Source of the DNA: Emiliania huxleyi CCMP1516
Lineage: Eukaryota > Haptophyta > Isochrysidales > Noelaerhabdaceae
Direction of reading: 5' to 3'
Length of the DNA: 64,000 nucleotides
Assembly (NCBI RefSeq): GCF_000372725.1
Contig: NW_005200600.1
Location: 980,569 to 1,044,568, forward strand
The first letter of the stretch is position 1. Each line of letters starts with the position of its first letter. The translations under genes were made by a program, and so were the position numbers. The notes under the pieces are model-generated. The model ran no database searches. It was not told the origin of the DNA and worked only from the letters and a program-made list of their open reading frames with translations. Below, in pieces: positions 20,208-32,590 of this stretch.

Positions 20208-21578
20208 ATGGACGCGGCGCAGCAGGCTTACCTCGACGCGCTCGCGGACGGCCACCCCGTCGCGGTCCGCCCGGCCGGAACGGCGGGGCGCGGCCTCTTC
20301 GCCACTTCGGCCGTGGCGGAGGGCGACGTCCTCCTGCGCGACGAGCCGTTCTGCTGGGCGCCGCGGCCCGACTCGCGCGGTGGCGCCATATTTCGAGTCT
20401 GCTGCCGCTGCGGCCGCGTCCTGGGCGGCAGCTCCGAGCAACTGCGCCGCCTCGCCCACCACCACGGCGTGTCCTGCTCGCTGCCGCAGCCGCTGCCGTC
20501 CCTCGGCGGCGCTGGTGGAGAGGCCGGCGACGGCCCCGACGGCGCAGCCGGCGGCGGCGAGACCTGCGGCGACGCGTGCGCAGAGTGGCTGAAGCGGGCG
20601 GGCGGGCGGGCGGACGGGTGGGCGAGCCTGCGCCGCCTCGTCGATGAGAGTGGCGACCAGTTCCTGCTTCTCGCCGCGCAGCTGGTCGGCGAGGCGGTGG
20701 CGCGGTACGCGGAGGCGAGCGAGGCGGCGCGGGAGGTAGGCGCGCACCTGCTGCCGCTGCGCTGCCTCTCCTCTCCGCGCTCCTGCCAGGCGGCGACCAG
20801 CGACGCGGCGCTGCACACGTCGCTGCAGGCGGTGCGCGCGTGCTTTGCGGCCGCGGCGGAGCGGTGGCCGTCCCTCGCGGAGGAGGCGCTGACGCCGCAA
20901 GAGTGGCGCCGCTGCGTCGGGGCGTCACGCGCAAACTCGATCGGCGTCGCCGTGCCGTCGCCCCTCGTCCTCTACATGGCCGAGGCAGAGGCGCTGCCGG
21001 CCGAGAGCGGCGAGAGGCGGCTGCTGGCGAGGTCGGTGTGGCCGGTGCTGCAGCGGGTGCAGGTGGCGGCGGCTCTTGGCGGCGGCGAGGGCGGCGGCGA
21101 GGGCGGCAGCGAGGGCGAGGGCGAGGGCGAGGGCGAGAGCGAGGGCGAGAGCGAGGGCAGCGGCGGCAGCGAGGGCGAGAGCAGCAGCGAGGAGGAGGAG
21201 GAGGAGGAGGTCTTCTTCTCGTGGGGGCTGGACGCGGCCCGAGGAGGCGGGAGGCGAGGCGGCAAGCCCGTCTCCTCGCGCTGCTTCCCGCCGCACACCG
21301 GCTCCGCCGTCTTCCCGCTCGTCAGCCTGATGAACCACTCCTGCGAGCCGAACGTGCAGGTCATCTACCTCGAGAGCAACGCCGCCGTCGCGATCGCCCT
21401 CCGCGGCATCGCCGACGGGGAGGAGCTCTGCATCCAGTACGTGTCGGCCGAGGCGCCGCTCGAGGAGAGGCGGCGCGAGCTGAGGCGGAGGTACGGGTTC
21501 GAGTGCGCCTGCGCGCTGTGCACATCACAGGCGCGGGGGCGGGTGGGGAAGCGCGGCAGAGACCTGCACTCGATCTGA
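20208..21578 (+). CDS. SET-domain protein, SMYD-like lysine methyltransferase
   Basis: This is a single-exon gene of 456 residues from MDAAQQAYLD. The N-terminal SET half has GTAGRGLFATSAVAEGDVLL. It is followed by a cysteine-containing insert (CCRCGRVLGG...CGDACAEWLK) in the MYND position, although the full MYND pattern is incomplete. The C-terminal SET half has PLVSLMNHSCEPNVQVIYLE (NHSCxPN, S-adenosylmethionine pocket), then GIADGEELCIQYV and a post-SET RRRYGFECACALC zinc cluster. Between them lies an acidic/Gly tract (about 21070-21215: GEGEGE, SEEEEEEE), unusual for the family. It is likely disordered. Members methylate histone or non-histone lysines. The start at 20208 is chosen over the ATG at 20091 because the latter lies inside the repeated flank. 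Confidence 0.88.
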   Translation: MDAAQQAYLDALADGHPVAVRPAGTAGRGLFATSAVAEGDVLLRDEPFCWAPRPDSRGGAIFRVCCRCGRVLGGSSEQLRRLAHHHGVSCSLPQPLPSLGGAGGEAGDGPDGAAGGGETCGDACAEWLKRAGGRADGWASLRRLVDESGDQFLLLAAQLVGEAVARYAEASEAAREVGAHLLPLRCLSSPRSCQAATSDAALHTSLQAVRACFAAAAERWPSLAEEALTPQEWRRCVGASRANSIGVAVPSPLVLYMAEAEALPAESGERRLLARSVWPVLQRVQVAAALGGGEGGGEGGSEGEGEGEGESEGESEGSGGSEGESSSEEEEEEEVFFSWGLDAARGGGRRGGKPVSSRCFPPHTGSAVFPLVSLMNHSCEPNVQVIYLESNAAVAIALRGIADGEELCIQYVSAEAPLEERRRELRRRYGFECACALCTSQARGRVGKRGRDLHSI

Positions 21579-21705
21579 GAGAGGTGTTTTTTAGCATGGT
21601 CGCCCCTTCACGAATGCAGTATGCAGAGATGCGTACAACACACACGCTCATGACCACGCCCTATCTCGTGTTCTCGAGACAGCGGTAGCAAGGCGGCACG
21701 CCGCT

Positions 21706-22179
21706 ACAAGTATTTCAGGACGTCTTGCAGCAGCGCAGCCGCGGCCTTCGCCTTGATGTCAGACACGGGCACGTCCTCGAGTATCGCAACCACCGCCTTG
21801 ATTCGCACCTTCAGGTCCACGTCCGAGCCTGTGGCGGGAGCAAAGAGCATCGCCTTGCCAGCGGCCTTCTTCGCCGCCGGCTTTGCAGGAGAAGCCTTCT
21901 TGGCAGCTGGCTTTGTCTTTGCAGGAGAAGCTTCTTGGCAGCTTGCGTGGCGGGCTTCTTGATCTGTTTCGCGGGCCTCTTGATCTGTTTCGGAGCATGT
22001 GGGACGATTCGCGCCTTAATCCGTGCCAAAAGAATTTCTTTGCCGGCCGGCCTATGTTTTTTTACTTCGTTCGTGGAACCTTTCCCGTTGGGTGCTTGAA
22101 TTCTTCTCGGTGCGGCGCCTGTTCGTGTGTATGGGAGCCGCGCCCTCCACTCCTTCACCGGCGCCGTCCACGCCTTCAC
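21706..22179 (-). pseudogene. Lys/Ala-rich basic protein (histone H1-like), one-base frameshift
   Basis: The reading is VKKHRPAGKEILLARIKARI, PKQIKRPAKQIKKPATQAAK, then (after a one-base shift) KPAAKKASPAKPAAKKAAGK. It ends in IKAVVAILEDVPVSDIKAKA and DVLKYL. The AAKKASPAK repeats resemble histone H1-type tails. The repeat unit GCTGCCAAGAAGGCTTCTCC occurs intact, but the upstream copy at about 21930 lacks one G. This shifts the frame. It could be an assembly error, since the rest is open. The 5' end overlaps the oppositely oriented sulfotransferase start, and the true ATG is uncertain. Confidence 0.5.
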
Positions 22180-24295
22180 CGGCGCCCTCCACGCCTCCTT
22201 CAGCCAACATCACCCATTCCTCGCTGGTTGGCCTGCGTGAGGTTGACGCGGCCATCGCCAGCGCCGAGGCCGCCCTTCAGAAGCTTCGCCAGCGACGCGG
22301 TCTGCTGCTGCAGTGGAGGCGGCGGAGGCGGCTTCCAAAGCAGCGAGAAGGCGCCGAGGCGGGCCGCGCGGCGCAGAAGCCCTCTTGCTCCTTCCCTCCC
22401 GCGTCGACGGTGCGAGGCGAGCCCGGACAGGCTGACGTCCGCCTCCGCCACCCATTCTGCGAGGCCGTCAGGACGCCACTGCCGAGCGGGTCCCTGTCGG
22501 AGCTCGCGGCGGAGGGCGTGAGCGATGTGGCCGTGCTGCCGTCGCTCCTCGTGCCGTGCTGCGCCCACTCGGGCACCACTTTCCTCTGGAGGTGCATGCA
22601 GTACGCCTTCCACCCGGAGCGGGTCTGCGGCAGCGTCGCAGACAGAGCTGGCTGCGAGGGAGGCCGGTGCGGCAAGCAACGGCGGAGCGGGCGCGTGGCG
22701 GTGTACGCGCCGCTAGCGGCCGACTGGAGCCGCTCCGCGTGCGGGTCGCGGCGCTACTTGCTCCCCGGCCTCGCGGGGAACGTGCAGGGTCACTGGGACT
22801 ACCGGAAGGAGTGGTTCTTCTACGGCGGAGGCGGGGCCGCGTGGCCAAAGGGGTGGGAGGATTATGCGGGCGTCGAGCTGCCCCTCTGCTACTGGGAGCG
22901 CGAGTACCAGCGGCTGCTGCGCGTGCGCCCCCTCGCCGACACGCTGGCGCACTCGAGGGCGCTCTGCTCCTCGGCGCAGCCGTCGGGAGGAGGCCTTTTC
23001 CAGGAGCCTTCCAGCAGCCTCCTCGGAGCCTTCTCGAAACCCCTTCTCCTGTAGGCGCAGCCGTCGGGGGAGAAGCCTTGGTGGCAGCGCGGCCCGCGCG
23101 GCGGCGCGCCTTCCGTGCCCCTCGAGTCGCCCTCCTCAGGCATCGCTGAGTAGTGTTTTGTTGTTCGCCAGGCGGGCCCTGCACGCACCGCGCCTGTCTC
23201 CCGCTCGACATGCGCAAGATCCGGTTCGGGCCCGAGTTTGACGGCGAGTACGACCGCGAGACAAGCCCGCGCTGGCAGGTCCAGGCCACCAAGGCGCTGC
23301 CGCGGCTCGACCCGTCGGAGCACCCGGGCGCCATCTTGCGTGACTCCAGGCGAATGGAATGGATCGCAGCATGCAAACCTCGTAGCATTTCTTCGCCAGG
23401 CGCCGTCGTGCCCGACTTCACTCCAAACTACCTCTGCTCCGTCAAGTCGTTGCGCAACCTGAGGCTCTCCGTCGGCGCGCCGCGCCACTGGCGTCTGCTG
23501 CTGGTGATGCGCACGCCACTCGACGCGCTCACGTCGAGCTACAAGATGTTTGTGCAGTGGGGCTGGGTGCGCTCTGCGAACCTGTCGAGTGACGTGATGC
23601 CGCAGCTGCGGAGGCTCCGCAGGCGCAGCCCGCGGCTGTGCGACAGCCGGTCCGCTAACTGCATGGTCTCATGGGTCGATCAATCCGATGACCAGGTGCA
23701 ACCCGCGGCTGTACGACAGCCCGGAGCTGCTCGGCTCGCTGAGTGACGAGCAGGCGCTGCGCTGCTGCTTGAGGAATCAGGCTCGCAGACTCATCCGTTC
23801 ATCAGCCGGCTTTGTGTGCGTGATCAGGTGCTGCGCTACTTTGAGAGCTGCTGGGGCGACGGCGTCTGGCGCAATTTCGTCACGAACAGTCTGCACTATG
23901 TCTGTCTGCGCGCGTGGATCGCCGCTGGCTTCTCCAGAGAGCAGCTCCTCCTCCTCAGCTCGGAGAAGCTCCGCACGCTGCAGGCGCACGAGCTTGTCGA
24001 TGCGCTCGCCAACTTCACGGGGCTGCACCACAACGCTCCGCTGCTCGCGACGCGGCGCGAGGAGCTCAACGCGCAGTGCGAGGCGCCGGACTCGGCCGCC
24101 AACCGCGCGGCGTGGCTGCGGCGGCGCCAGCGGAGCAAGTCGAGCAAGGCACCGCTGGTCAACACGCACCGCGACTTCAACGGCAGCAACGCGCAGGTGC
24201 GCTCGCGGCTCGACACGAACGCGCTCGCCGAGTTCACGCGGCTCGCGGACGCCCACGAGGCGCTGCTCGCCGGGCTGGGGCTGAGAGAGGTGTGA
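22131..24295 (+). CDS. Sulfotransferase-family protein, multi-exon
   Basis: The chosen start, MGAAPSTPSPAP, follows a Pro/Ser/Ala-rich stretch. Exon 1 contains LLVPCCAHSGTTFLWRCMQY. The CAHSGTTFL segment matches the 5'-phosphosulfate-binding loop of PAPS-dependent sulfotransferases. Exon 3 contains PDFTPNYLCSVKSLRNLRLS and RHWRLLLVMRTPLDALTSSY. The latter is the 3'-phosphate-binding R-x-P-x-x-x-x-x-S region. Exons 4 and 5 contain CNPRLYDSPELLG and VLRYFESCWG. The last part (about 23828-24295) runs to GLGLREV. Introns are 22974-23054, 23098-23171 (borders less sure), 23623-23695 and 23754-23827, all with GC donors. Substrates of such algal enzymes include polysaccharides. A single membrane anchor is not evident. 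The catalytic base cannot be pinpointed. Confidence 0.82.
22974..23054 (+). mobile_element. Introner-like GC-AG intron
   Basis: This 81 bp intron joins LCSS to AQPSGEKPWWQ. The intron start GCGCAGCCGTCGGGAGGAGG repeats the exon start GCGCAGCCGTCGGGGGAGAA. The interior has GGAGCCTTC units related to the GAACCTTCTC family in TOR. Confidence 0.8.
23623..23695 (+). mobile_element. Introner-like GC-AG intron with ~28-nt duplicated ends
   Basis: This 73 bp intron joins LRR to CNPRLYDSPELL. The intron start GCGCAGCCCGCGGCTGTGCG continues as ACAGCC. The exon start is GTGCAACCCGCGGCTGTACG continuing as ACAGCC. There are few mismatches over about 26 nt. Confidence 0.87.
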
Positions 24296-25261
24296 GTGAG
24301 CGGCATCGCTCTCTAGGGACCAGTCGATACAGGTATAGGTATTCGTACTCGCCGGCCGTGAGATAGTGACGTACTCGGGACGGCGCGCACACACGGGGCG
24401 CGCACCAGGCAGGCCAGCACACCGCGCTCCGCGGTCGGACGCCGCCCGCGCGAATCTATACGTAACTATATTACTCTTTACTCTCTTTTTCGGAAATTAT
24501 TATTCTTTTTGTAGTGTATTGAGAGACAGGAGAGATGTTTTTCGCTTCTCGGGTCCGTTGGCCTCTTTGTAGGGAAGAATTTTGACACCCCAGGGACCCG
24601 AGGGACCATATGTGTGGAGACGAGACGCGCGCTATACCTTTACCTATAGAGACGGCTCTCTGGCTAGTGCCATTTCACTCTGACACGCTAATCTTGAAAA
24701 CGTCTCCGACGGAGCTCCGTGTTGCTTCCAGCGCCCTCCCCCGCGCTCCCTGCGGCCATGGCCGATGCTCCTAGTATGAGAGGTCATCTGGCTACCGCGA
24801 GAGCGACCCAACTCGTCGACATCGTCCGATGATTGTGCCTCAAAGTCAGCCTCCGGAGGCTATCGTGGGGTCGAGCCGGCAGTAGCCGTGACATGTGGTT
24901 CCACCACCCCTCGTAGGCTTTGCCTCTGATCGCCACCGTTCCCAGGCTGCCTAATGGGATGGAAAGGAAGGCTCGGCGAGCGTATAGAAGCGTTCTCGAC
25001 CTCGTCGTGGCAACCTGCACGGCAGCGCTGGCAGGCGATATGAGCGTCGTGCCACCTGACCCGAGACGGGTCGCAGGCGTCGTACCGAGCGCGTCGAGAC
25101 CGTGTCCTGATGTGATCTGCACGGGTGAGTCACGTCGGCGTCAAAGGAGCGACGTGCGACCTGTCAGAGCTTGATCTCCGATCTCAGCGGCGTCGAGTCA
25201 TCTCCGGCGCGCGACAAAGGTACATCCACAGGACGCGCAGAGCAGCTGCGACCCCGCCGAG
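24296..25261. other. Intergenic, nothing recognised
   Basis: This spacer is relatively AT-richer. Short frames resemble nothing known. It ends at one arm of a 17-bp inverted repeat abutting the assembly gap. Confidence 0.4.
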
Positions 25262-25361
25262 NNNNNNNNNNNNNNNNNNNNNNNNNNNNNNNNNNNNNNN
25301 NNNNNNNNNNNNNNNNNNNNNNNNNNNNNNNNNNNNNNNNNNNNNNNNNNNNNNNNNNNNN
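25262..25361. other. Assembly gap (100 N)
   Basis: Exactly 100 Ns. They are flanked by a perfect 17-bp inverted repeat: GCTGCGACCCCGCCGAG at 25245-25261 and its complement at 25366-25382. The 100-base length is probably a placeholder, so the true missing length is unknown. Confidence 0.95.
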
Positions 25362-25465
25362 TCCACTCGGCGGGGTCGCAGCTAAATGGAAGGCACCGAG
25401 ATGTACCCCTTTTTCGCGCAATGGTCAAATCAAGGTTTTGAAACGCGAGCTGTACCCATCTCACA

Positions 25466-26867
25466 ATAAATAAATAAATAAAACGGACACCTCTACTAGG
25501 AGATGGGTAAAAAGGAACAGGTCCCCGCCCTGCGGTCTTTGTGCAGGGTTCTTTGTGGGTATGGTCGGCGACTAGCCGGGGTCGTCCTCCCGATGGGGGA
25601 CTAGCACTAGCCGTCTTCCACATGGTCCCTCGGGTCCCTGCTGCTCCTAATCTCGTCGTACATCCTCCTGCTGATCTCAGCAACATCCTGCTCCCTCCCT
25701 CGTCTCGCCCTGCGCGTCTGCTCCGCCTCCCCGTCGTCTGCCCTGCGTCGTCTGGTGACGGGTCCTCCGTAGTCGGTCGAGGTCGCCGCCCTCCTCGTGC
25801 CTCTTCCCAACGTTTCCTCGGCGGCCGATGCCGTCTGCTCCGACTCCGCCGTCCCCGGGTCTGCCCTGCCCTCGTCTGCGCTAGCTTCTGTTTCGTCATC
25901 ACTGATGTCCGTCCTCTTCTTTCTCCTCTTCTTGTATGCTTTGCACATCGCGTCGATTCCTTTTCGCGTGAGCACCAGCCTGAAGCCCGCCCAGCAGCTG
26001 AACCGCTCCCTAAGTCGAAGGAGCATCATCAGTCTCACCCACTTCGCTCGCTGCCCACCGTCTCCGCTCCCTCCCGCTTGAGCCGCCGTCGTGGCCCTCG
26101 TTCGTCCCACTGGCTGCTGGCCTGTCTGCACGTTACCTCCGTTATCCCTCCTCCTCCGCGACTCCCTCAAGGCCGGCCGAGCCTCCTTCCACCCAGTGAA
26201 GAGCTTCCTCAGCCACTCGATGTGTTCCTCTCTCTTCATTATGCGCGCCGTAGCCTCATCATTGAGCTGGATCCACCTCTGCACCGCTCCCGTCGCCGCC
26301 TCGGCCACGACTTGCAAGTTCCTCGTGACCCCGGCGCCAAGGTCCCTCCGGCTCTTCTCCGAGAGATCATCTACCAGCGCCGGCAACACCCCCCCGACGG
26401 CTGGGGCTAGTGCATCGTACCCGTCCTCATCCAGCACCCTATAGCGTGAGCCCTTCAGCGCAGCGACATGCGCTTTCCTCAGCGTCTTCAGCGTATCCTT
26501 GGAGTCGGGTGCCGCCTGGGCTACTTTGCTGATCGCCGTCCCCGTCTGCGCTCGCGCTACTCTGAGGAACCATCTGGCCTGCTCCCTATTCCCCAGGCAG
26601 GCGCCGCTAAGCAAGTGCGCCATCGTCGCTCTAGGCGGGTTCTCATCTTCCTCGGTCCATTGCTGCGCGGCTTTCCGCGCGACTGGACACAGCGGGTCTC
26701 GCTTTAGTGCCGCCCTCCTCGTCGCGTCCCTCGCGGCCTTACAGACGAGGCAGCCCCTGAGTTCGCTCCTCGTGGCGGCGCCCGGGGTCTCTTTCCCCGC
26801 CTCTCCCCGCATGATCCTCTCGTGGTGCGCTCCGTGTGGCACCCCCGCCTGCTGCCGCACCCGCGCT
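25466..26867 (-). mobile_element. 5'-truncated LINE-like retroposon
   Basis: The element is flanked by perfect 11-bp duplications CCCATCTCACA (25455-25465 and 26868-26878). On the minus strand it runs from truncated coding sequence to a 3' UTR of about 140 bp. It ends GGTGTCCGTTTTATTTATTT next to the duplication. It is inserted in a plus-oriented older copy of the same 3' end: the interrupted GTACCCATCTCACA and GTAGAGGTGTCCCTATTTAT halves lie on either side. The same end is found in three other insertions in the window. Confidence 0.85.
25607..26867 (-). CDS. C-terminal fragment of a retrotransposon polyprotein
   Basis: About 420 residues are open with no ATG of their own within the element; the ATG at 26872 lies in the flanking duplication. 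Near the N-terminus there is SELRGCLVCKAARDATRRAA and TMAHLLSGACLGNREQARWF. This arrangement, like the tail of LINE ORF2 proteins (…HLLxxCxxxxxxR), suggests the region after the reverse transcriptase. The rest is helical and basic, with a KAYKKRRKKRTDISDDETEA stretch. No reverse transcriptase or endonuclease motif remains, consistent with 5' truncation. It is not expected to be a host gene. Confidence 0.6.
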
Positions 26868-26878
26868 CCCATCTCACA

Positions 26879-26903
26879 GTAGAGGTGTCCCTATTTATTT
26901 ACG
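26879..26903 (+). mobile_element. Right half of an older retroposon end split by the LINE
   Basis: GTAGAGGTGTCCCTATTTAT completes the CCCATCTCACA motif left of the insertion in plus orientation. This shows a nested insertion: a younger minus-oriented copy within an older plus-oriented tail. Confidence 0.7.
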
Positions 26904-27254
26904 ACTGGTGTCACGAGCCAGAATGCAGAAAACGCCGCAGCGCAGGCGCTGGCGGTGGCCCGCCATCAACGTTCCAAGCATTTCGTAACAGCAGTCAGCA
27001 GACGCGAGTCGAAAATTGGGTCGTCGACCGTATAACAAGCGATGATGTACAGATGTACTGGTCACTGCTGCGCAGAGGTGAGATGGCGCGCGCCGCTGAG
27101 CGCAGCGAGGAGAGCTTACTCCGCTGCACCACTCACGGGCCACGGCGCGCGGGCCGCTGTTGTAGCTTGCGAACGATAGTAGTACACCGTGTCTCGACGC
27201 TTTTGGCAGCGCAGCGGCGACGCCGCGACGCCTTGCATTCACACGGCCTGGCGG
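26904..27254. other. Intergenic, nothing recognised
   Basis: This spacer between the retroposon and the 3' end of the quinolinate phosphoribosyltransferase gene contains no recognised feature. Confidence 0.35.
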
Positions 27255-28759
<1,505 letters not shown>

Positions 28760-30359
28760 TGATGGTTGCTCGAGAGAGGGGTACCCTGGGTGGGCGGGTT
28801 AGTCAGCCTGCCCAAAATACCCCGGTATTTTGCCGATTTGGCTGATTTGGGGCCCAAACCAGCCTCAGTCAGACTCGGCTCAGTCCTCAGAGCTCAGTGC
28901 TCAGAGCCCGGGCGGGAAATTGATTGATGATTTCCACGGAGTTTCCCCAGGAAACTAGAGGGTGCTCTAGGGAAACTAGCAGGAAACACGGTAAGGAAAC
29001 CAGGTAGGGTGCGAGAGGAAACCCTTGGACAGGCCAAGCAAGCTAGAGAACACAACCCCCTCTCCCTCTCTCTCTCTCTCTTCTCCCAGACCCAGTACAA
29101 AGCTCGCTTCCGAGCTCTCACGCCGCGCGTAGGGCCCTTAGGGGCCTAGAGAACACAACCCGTCTCCCTCTTCTCCTAAGCTCAGTGCGTACGTACACAA
29201 CGATCTATCTACATCAACTTGGCGAGCTGTGATGGCCGCGCGTTGCCCTTCGTCGGTGGCGGCTTCCTCCAACCTCTGCGCCGCGCTCGGCGAACCTCGA
29301 CAGCGCGCCTTCGGTGGCATGCTGCTCTTTGCGACAGAAGCCTGGAGAGCAGCTCCTCTACTGCTCACACGCTCTGCACAGTTGGCACAGCCTACTATGC
29401 GGCTGCCACAGCTGTGACAGCGATGGGCTCGCCCTCACTGGCCCTCAGTCACTTGTGCTGCGGCTTATGTGAGCGACACTGCTCGACGACTGCCGGCACA
29501 CTGTGAGACCATGGGTGTGAGGTAAAACCACGCTACCAGCGCTTGGTCACATCAGCCCCGAGGTCAGATCCTTCTCCTCTGTTGATGGTAACACTTGTCT
29601 ACTCGCTGGAGCCGAGCAGGAGGGCCTGGCGCCCAACCCCTGGTCACAACTCACCAGGGTCCTTCCCCCCCTGAGAGACCCTCTCAATTATATAGTATCC
29701 TGAGCCCTGGTCTGACAGCCTGACAGCAAACCCCGGACAGCGCCTGACAGTGCCCGACAGCCCGACAGCGCTGACAGCACTTTCTCTGACAGTCTGACAG
29801 CACGTATCTGACAGTCTGACAGCAGAGTCTGACAGTCGAGGGGTCCCGTCGCTGTCAGGCCCTAACGTGACAGCCTGACAGCTGCCCGACAGCCCGACAG
29901 CACACAGTGGTCTGACAGCAGCGCTCTGACAGCCCGACAGCAGCACAGACCGTACACAGACCCCGTAGAGCCTCTTTCTTGTGCCCCATGAGGGTGTAAC
30001 AAAATTACATGCAAAGACATGTGAGTGTGGTCCATGTAGTCATGGGATGGTCATGGGTCTCTCTTTCAACCCTCCCGCCCCACCTCTGCGGACCCCTCTC
30101 TATCACCGGCGGCTGTGTGCTACTACAAATGAAGCTACCAGCTAGCCTTCTGGGGCCCTACAGTCATATGCCTACGGCGTCTGGGTGGGGGTGGCCGCCG
30201 CCGTCTGTGCCGCCGCCGCCGCCTGCGCCTGCGCCGCCATCTGCGCTCCTCAGGCGGCCGCCGCCGCCGGCGTGATCACGCCGTAGGAGGGGGGCAGCTG
30301 CGTAGCCGCCAGTAGAGTCCTGCTGGTCTCCACTTGATAGTGTCATAAGTGTTGCTGGT
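28760..30359. repeat. Repeat-rich intergenic region
   Basis: It contains an inverted, diverged part-copy of repeat A (about 28810-29000). A CTCTCTCTCT run sits near 29065, and CACAACCC(C/G)(C/T)CTC segments recur near 29045 and 29153. A CTGACAG/CCCGACAG array lies at 29700-29950. GAGAGAGGGGTACCCTGGG at about 28772 resembles a segment near 9797. No gene was recognised. Confidence 0.6.
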
Positions 30360-32590
30360 GTGTGTCAGAGCCTGACAGCACCCCGACAGCACCACCTGAC
30401 AGCACCTGACAGCAACAGCCCAACGTCTGACAGCAGCAGCAGCCTGTCAGCTCCGACAGCTCCGACAGCGTCTGACAGTGCAACACCCGACAGCTCCGAC
30501 AGCACCCGACAGCTACACTTGAGGCAAACCCCACTTTGGGACCTGTTTGAGGCGGTGTGACGGCTCTCACAGGGCACGGGAAGCTCGCCCGCCGTGTCTG
30601 CGTGGCCCGCCCGACCCGCGGGGAACGGCGCGCGCCCCTCCCGGCGGAGCTGGGTGCGGCAGACGGGCCCACGGGTCGGTTCCGGGCCGATTTGGGGCCG
30701 TTCTGTCTAGTTATGGGTCAAAATCGAGCTAGACAGTTAAATATCTCGCCCCCACGGATGAAACTTTTTGAATTTTCTGGCCACGATCGTCGACCGGGCC
30801 CGTGAGGCCACGGGAACGCCCTCGGATTGTACAGCACCCTCCACTAGCCACAACCGTGGGCCCTCAACCGCGTATCGGTGTCGCCGCAAAATAGCCTTCA
30901 GACGCTGTCCAGTCGTTATAAATCGGCCAATCTGGCCCCTCTGCCACAAGTTTTGCTTTGGGACGCACCGTAGCACGGTGGAGTCGAGATCCGGCGCGCA
31001 ACCATCAAAAGTTTCATCAATCGGGCCCGGCTAGACCTGCCACCGGAGGCGCGCAAAATGGAGGCGATTTTGTGGTGGTAAAGCGCAAGATGGCCAGAAC
31101 GGGGCGCCGCGCGCTCGGGAGCGCTCGCCGCTCGCAGGCCAACTCCTCCCCAGCACGGTGCGTGCGTGCGCTCAGGTTGAACTCGATGCCGCGACTTCAC
31201 AGCCTCCGCCGTGAAGCGTCCAGCACGCCGAGGGCGGACGCTTTTCGGCGCCCATGGTTTTGGCGCAGCGCTTCGCCGGCTGTCATCCCAGTCCATGGTC
31301 GCTCCACATCGATTCCCAGGCGTGCCCGCACGCTCCTCAGGGGAGTGGGCACGCCTCTTGCTATCCTGAAGCGCGCGTCAAGCCCGCTCGACCGTGAGCT
31401 TGCTCAGCGAACAGTTTTTCAACAGACGTTGAGCGACGGGCGTGAATCTCCCACACACTCGCCAACTCCTGACTGAGCAGGCCTAGTACCCACGTGATAG
31501 CCCCACTGATCCATCCCATGCGATCAGGCGCCGCTCGGACCCCATCTTCGAGCAGGATTCCTCGCGGCAACACAACTCGGCGCTCTCGATGTGCGCGCTA
31601 GGCAGTCTCAACGCCGATTACTGCCGAGCGCGCACGACTCGTCGGCGTACCGGCGTGCCGCTGGCATACTACGCGACGGTGGAGGCGCGTGGGCTTGCTC
31701 AAAAGGCATGCATCTGTCGGAGAGTGTGCCGCAAGACCTGATGTGCCTCCGCTCCAGGTGTGTGGCAGTTCGATGGATCCAGCCCAGCGACCTCCACGTG
31801 ACGATTGAGGACTGCTCTTCCCCTTCGGCCGAGCCTCCAGTCCCTGCCACCGTGCACTGGCGCCAGCGAGCTGCGTTTACATCCCGCACGCGCGATCGGC
31901 AGTCGAGTTACAACCCGCAGCTGTGCTGTGTGCGCGCGCACTCGAAAGTGGTTCGGCGATCTCTCGGCGACCACTCGTCGACTCGCGCTCGGACGCGAGG
32001 TGCGTGCTCGCCTGCCTCCCCCGGGAAGGACACGGCCATTTCCAGCGAGATCTGTGGAATCATCCTCACCACCCTGCCCTCACGCCACCCAACCCGTCCG
32101 GCTGCTGCCATACTGGGACGTGAGTGCAATATTTGTGCTGCCCTCGCCATCCGACGCGTGTGCTCCGCTCCCTGCAGGCGGGGATCGCCGTCGCGCACCA
32201 ACACGCTTCGTCCGGGAGGCGCGCGGCGCGACCCGCGTTGCGAGAGCGTCGGCGGAGCCCGCGTGCTGGCCCTCTCCGGGACCGCCGCCGGGGCCCAGAG
32301 GGCGCAGATTCGGCCCCCCAGGGTCAAAGAGGGCGGTTCTGACACCGCCAAGCGGTGCTTTCGTGGACCCCACGAGCTCGCGTTCATCCGTTCAAAAATA
32401 TTTATTTACCCGCAGTTTGCCTCAAGTGCAGCTACAGATCCCCTCGACTGTCAGACACGCACCCGACAGCACCCGACAGCACTGACAGCACCTGACAGCT
32501 GGTCTGACAGAGGCACCTGACAGTGCCTGACAGCTGCCCGACAGCCCGACAGATCACCTGACAGCACCTGACAGTCTGACAGCCAGTGAG
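30360..32590. repeat. Region bounded by CTGACAG arrays in inverted arrangement
   Basis: The left array (30365-30520) ends in AGCTACACTTGAGGCAAAC. The right array (32440-32590) is preceded at about 32417 by the complement, GTTTGCCTCAAGTGCAGCT. Together with the arrays this gives imperfect inverted ends about 2.2 kb apart. The interior has several open frames (for example 31591-32520, +) without recognisable domains. It may be a non-autonomous or decayed element, or two independent satellite-associated copies. Confidence 0.45.

Noticed and set aside
30164..30346. GCC-rich segment as a CRISPR-like or regulatory array
   Set aside because: Simple GCC/GCG microsatellite; no spacer-repeat structure.
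31591..32520. 309-residue plus-strand frame
   Set aside because: Composition is even in all frames, with no domain and with satellite sequence in its 3' part. It was kept only as part of the possible element.
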